Origin: Siphonodentalium dalli
Taxonomy: Eukaryota > Mollusca > Scaphopoda > Gadilida > Siphonodentaliidae
Assembly: GCA_032622095.1 (NCBI GenBank)
Contig: CP136063.1
Span: forward strand, 277,073,426 to 277,137,425
Direction: 5' to 3'
Length of the DNA stretch: 64,000 nt
Shown here: positions 61,677 to 64,000 of the stretch, in pieces
Layout: each line of letters opens with the position of its first letter
Numbering within the stretch: the stretch's first letter is position 1
Position numbers and translations under genes: made by a program
Notes under the pieces: generated by a model
What the model was told of the DNA's origin: nothing
Seen by the model: the letters and a program-made list of their open reading frames with translations, nothing else
Database searches by the model: none

Positions 61677-64000
61677 CTTGTTAGCTCAACTTTACTTTGT
61701 AAAGTTTGAGCTATTGCCATGGCTTTGTCGTCCGTCGTCCGTGTGTACGTGTGTGCGTGTGTACGTGTGTACGTAAGGCGTCAACAATGCAGGCTACAGG
61801 TCGTACCTTTCGTCGGATCATTATGAAATTTGTCATAGCTGTTGACATCAACATTTAGACCAGAATATTTAATTTTGGGGTTATTCGGAAAAAAAACATG
61901 GCTGCCAGTGGCCATATTGGATTTCAAAATTCAATCCATTAGCACGGGCTACAGGCCGTACTGTTTGTCTGATCTTCATGAAATTTGTCATGGATGTTAA
62001 TATTGACATGTAGATGGGAACGAGTAATTTTGGGGTCATTCGGCCCAAAAACATGGCCGCCAGCAGCCATCCTGTATTTTACTCTTTGTATGACTAAATC
62101 CTTTAGCACGGGCTACAGGTCGTACGTTTAGTCTGATCATCATAAAATTTGTCATGGCTGTTGAAATTGGAATGTAGATGGGAACGAGTCATTTTGGGGT
62201 CATTCGGACAAAAAACATGGCCGCCAGCAGCCATCTTGGATTTCAAAATTTAATCCATTAGCACGGGCCACAGGTCGTACTGTTCGTCTGATCACCATGA
62301 AATTTGTCATGGATGATAATATTGACATGTTGATGGGAACGAGTAATTTTGGGGTCATTCGGCCAATAAACATGGCCGCCAGCAGCCATCTTCGATTTTA
62401 CTCTTTGTATGACTAAATTCTTTAGCACGGGCTGCAGGTCGTACCTTTAGTCTGATCATCATAAAATTTGTCATGTATATTAACAATGACATGTAGATGG
62501 GAACGAGTAATTTTGGGGTCATTCGGCTAAAAAACATGGTCGCCAGCAGCCATATTGGATTTTACTCTTTGTATGACTAAATCCTTTAGCACGGGCTACA
62601 GGTCCTACTTTTAGTCTGATCATCATAAAATTTGTCATGGTTGTTGAAATTGGAATGTAGATGGGAACGAGTCATTTTGGGGTCATTCGGACAAAAAACA
62701 TGGCCGCCAGCGGCCATATTGGGTTTAAAAATTTAATCCATTAGCACGGGCCACAGGTCGTACTGTTCTTCTGATCATCATGAAATTTGTCATGGATGAT
62801 AATATTGACATGTAGATGGGAACGAGTAATTTTGGGGTCATTCGGCCCAAAAACATGGCCGCCAGCAGCCATCTTGGATTTTACTCTTTGTATGACTAAA
62901 TTCTTTAGCACGGGCTGCAGGTCGTACCTTTAGTCTGATCATCATAAAATGTGTCATGGATGTTAACAATGACATGTAGATGGGAACGAGTAATTTTGGG
63001 GTCATTCGGCCAAAAAACCTGGACGCCAGCAGCCATCTTGGATTTTACTCTTTGTATGACTAAATCCTTTAGCACGGTCTACAGGTTGTACCTTTAGTCT
63101 GATCGTCATGAAATTTGTCATGAATGTTAATAATGACATGTAGATGGGAACGAGTCATTTTGAGGTCATTCGGCCGAAAAACATGGCCGCCAGCAGCCAT
63201 CTTGGATTTTACTCTTTGTATGACTAAATCCTTTAGCACGGGCTACAGGTCGTACCTTTAGTCTGATCATCATAAAATTTGTCATGGTTGTTGAAATTGG
63301 AATGTAGATGGGAACGAGTCATTTTGGGGTCATTCGGACAAAAAACTTAATCCATTAGCACGGGCCACAGGTCGTACTGTTCTTCTGATCATCATGAAAT
63401 TTATCGTGGATGATAATATTGACATGTAGATGGGAATGAGTAATTTTGGGGTCATTCGGCCAAAAAACATGGCCGCCAGCAGCCATCTTGGATTTTACTC
63501 TTTGTATGACTAAATTCTTTAGCACGGGCTGCAGGTCGTACCTTTAGTCTGATCATCATAAAATGTGTCATGGATGTTAACAATGACATGTAGATGGGAA
63601 CGAGTAATTTTGGGGTCATTCGGCCAAAAAACCTGGTCGCCAGCAGCCATCTTGGATTTTACTCTTTGTATGACTAAATCCTTTAGCACGGGCTACAGGT
63701 TGTACCTTTAGTCTGATCATCATGAAATTTGTCATGAATGTTAATAATGACATGTAGATGGGAACGAGTCATTTTGAGGTCATTCGGCCGAAAAACATGG
63801 CCGCCAGCAGCCATCTTGGATTTTACTCTTTGTATGACTAAATCCTTTAGCATGGGCTACAGGTCGTACCTTTAGTCTGATCATCATAAAATTTGTCATG
63901 GTTGTTGAAATTGGAATGTAGATGGGAACAAGTCATTTTGGGGTCATTCGGACAAAAAACATGGCCGCCAGTGGCCATCTTGGATTTAAAAATTTAATCC
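61677..64000. repeat. Tandem repeat family D, roughly 160-bp unit, runs off the window
   Basis: The head is GTTAGCTCAACTTTACTTTG..AGTTTGAGCT and GTCGTCCGTCGTCCGTGTG, as in the 51.3-kb block. At least 13 units follow with ACATGGCCGCCAGCAGCCAT, CTTGGATTTTACTCTTTGTA, TGACTAAATCCTTTAGCACG, GGCTACAGGTCGTACC and GATGGGAACGAGTAATTTTG. Two unit types alternate irregularly (TTTACTCTTTG type and AAATTTAATCCATTAG type). Confidence 0.92.

Overview
This is animal nuclear DNA, AT-rich and crowded with transposon debris. It carries one recognisable host gene, cut into 14 coding exons with conventional splice sites. The repeats are typical of marine invertebrate genomes: a DIRS-type retroelement, many foldback MITEs and blocks containing GTCCGTCCGTC. 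I cannot fix the phylum from sequence alone; a mollusc, amphioxus, hemichordate or similar animal would fit. Nothing prokaryotic was seen.

The host gene lies on the + strand from the start codon at 3472 to the stop at 53131-53133. Joined by eye, the exons encode about 713 residues with the order PRELI/MSF1 domain, CRAL-TRIO (Sec14) domain, GOLD domain. That is the SEC14L1/SEC14L5 architecture and almost exactly the length of the human protein. A promoter-like cluster (perfect CRE, inverted CCAAT box, CAAAATGGCGACC) and a 15-codon upstream ORF precede it. A candidate poly(A) signal lies at 53938.

Intron 1 (18 kb) holds two head-to-tail elements with long inverted ends (3629-9047 and 9055-16177). 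The first contains a 1.08-kb hAT-like insertion with a perfect 8-bp target duplication. The second is split by a decayed DIRS element (gag, RT/RNase H/methyltransferase-like and tyrosine recombinase regions, all broken). Later introns hold repeated families: TTAA-flanked CCCTTT elements with a roughly 67-bp hairpin (piggyBac-like), TA-flanked CAGTAATG elements (mariner-like), hAT-like MITEs, a foldback family starting CAAGCCTGAAATAGTGTG, and tandem repeats.

The most striking observation is that two exon-intron boundaries of this gene have become minisatellites. The 3' splice site of exon 8 is repeated six times as a 36-bp, in-frame, stop-free unit, so each alternative acceptor would add 12 residues to the CRAL-TRIO domain. 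The 5' splice site of exon 11 is repeated about 59 times, mostly as a 67-bp unit over more than 4 kb, and use of a downstream donor would meet a stop. A TTAA-type MITE has landed inside the second array. Short homologies at both unit junctions suggest how the units arose.

Downstream of the gene (54-64 kb) I see only repeats. The window ends inside a roughly 160-bp tandem array with signs of a four-unit higher-order period.
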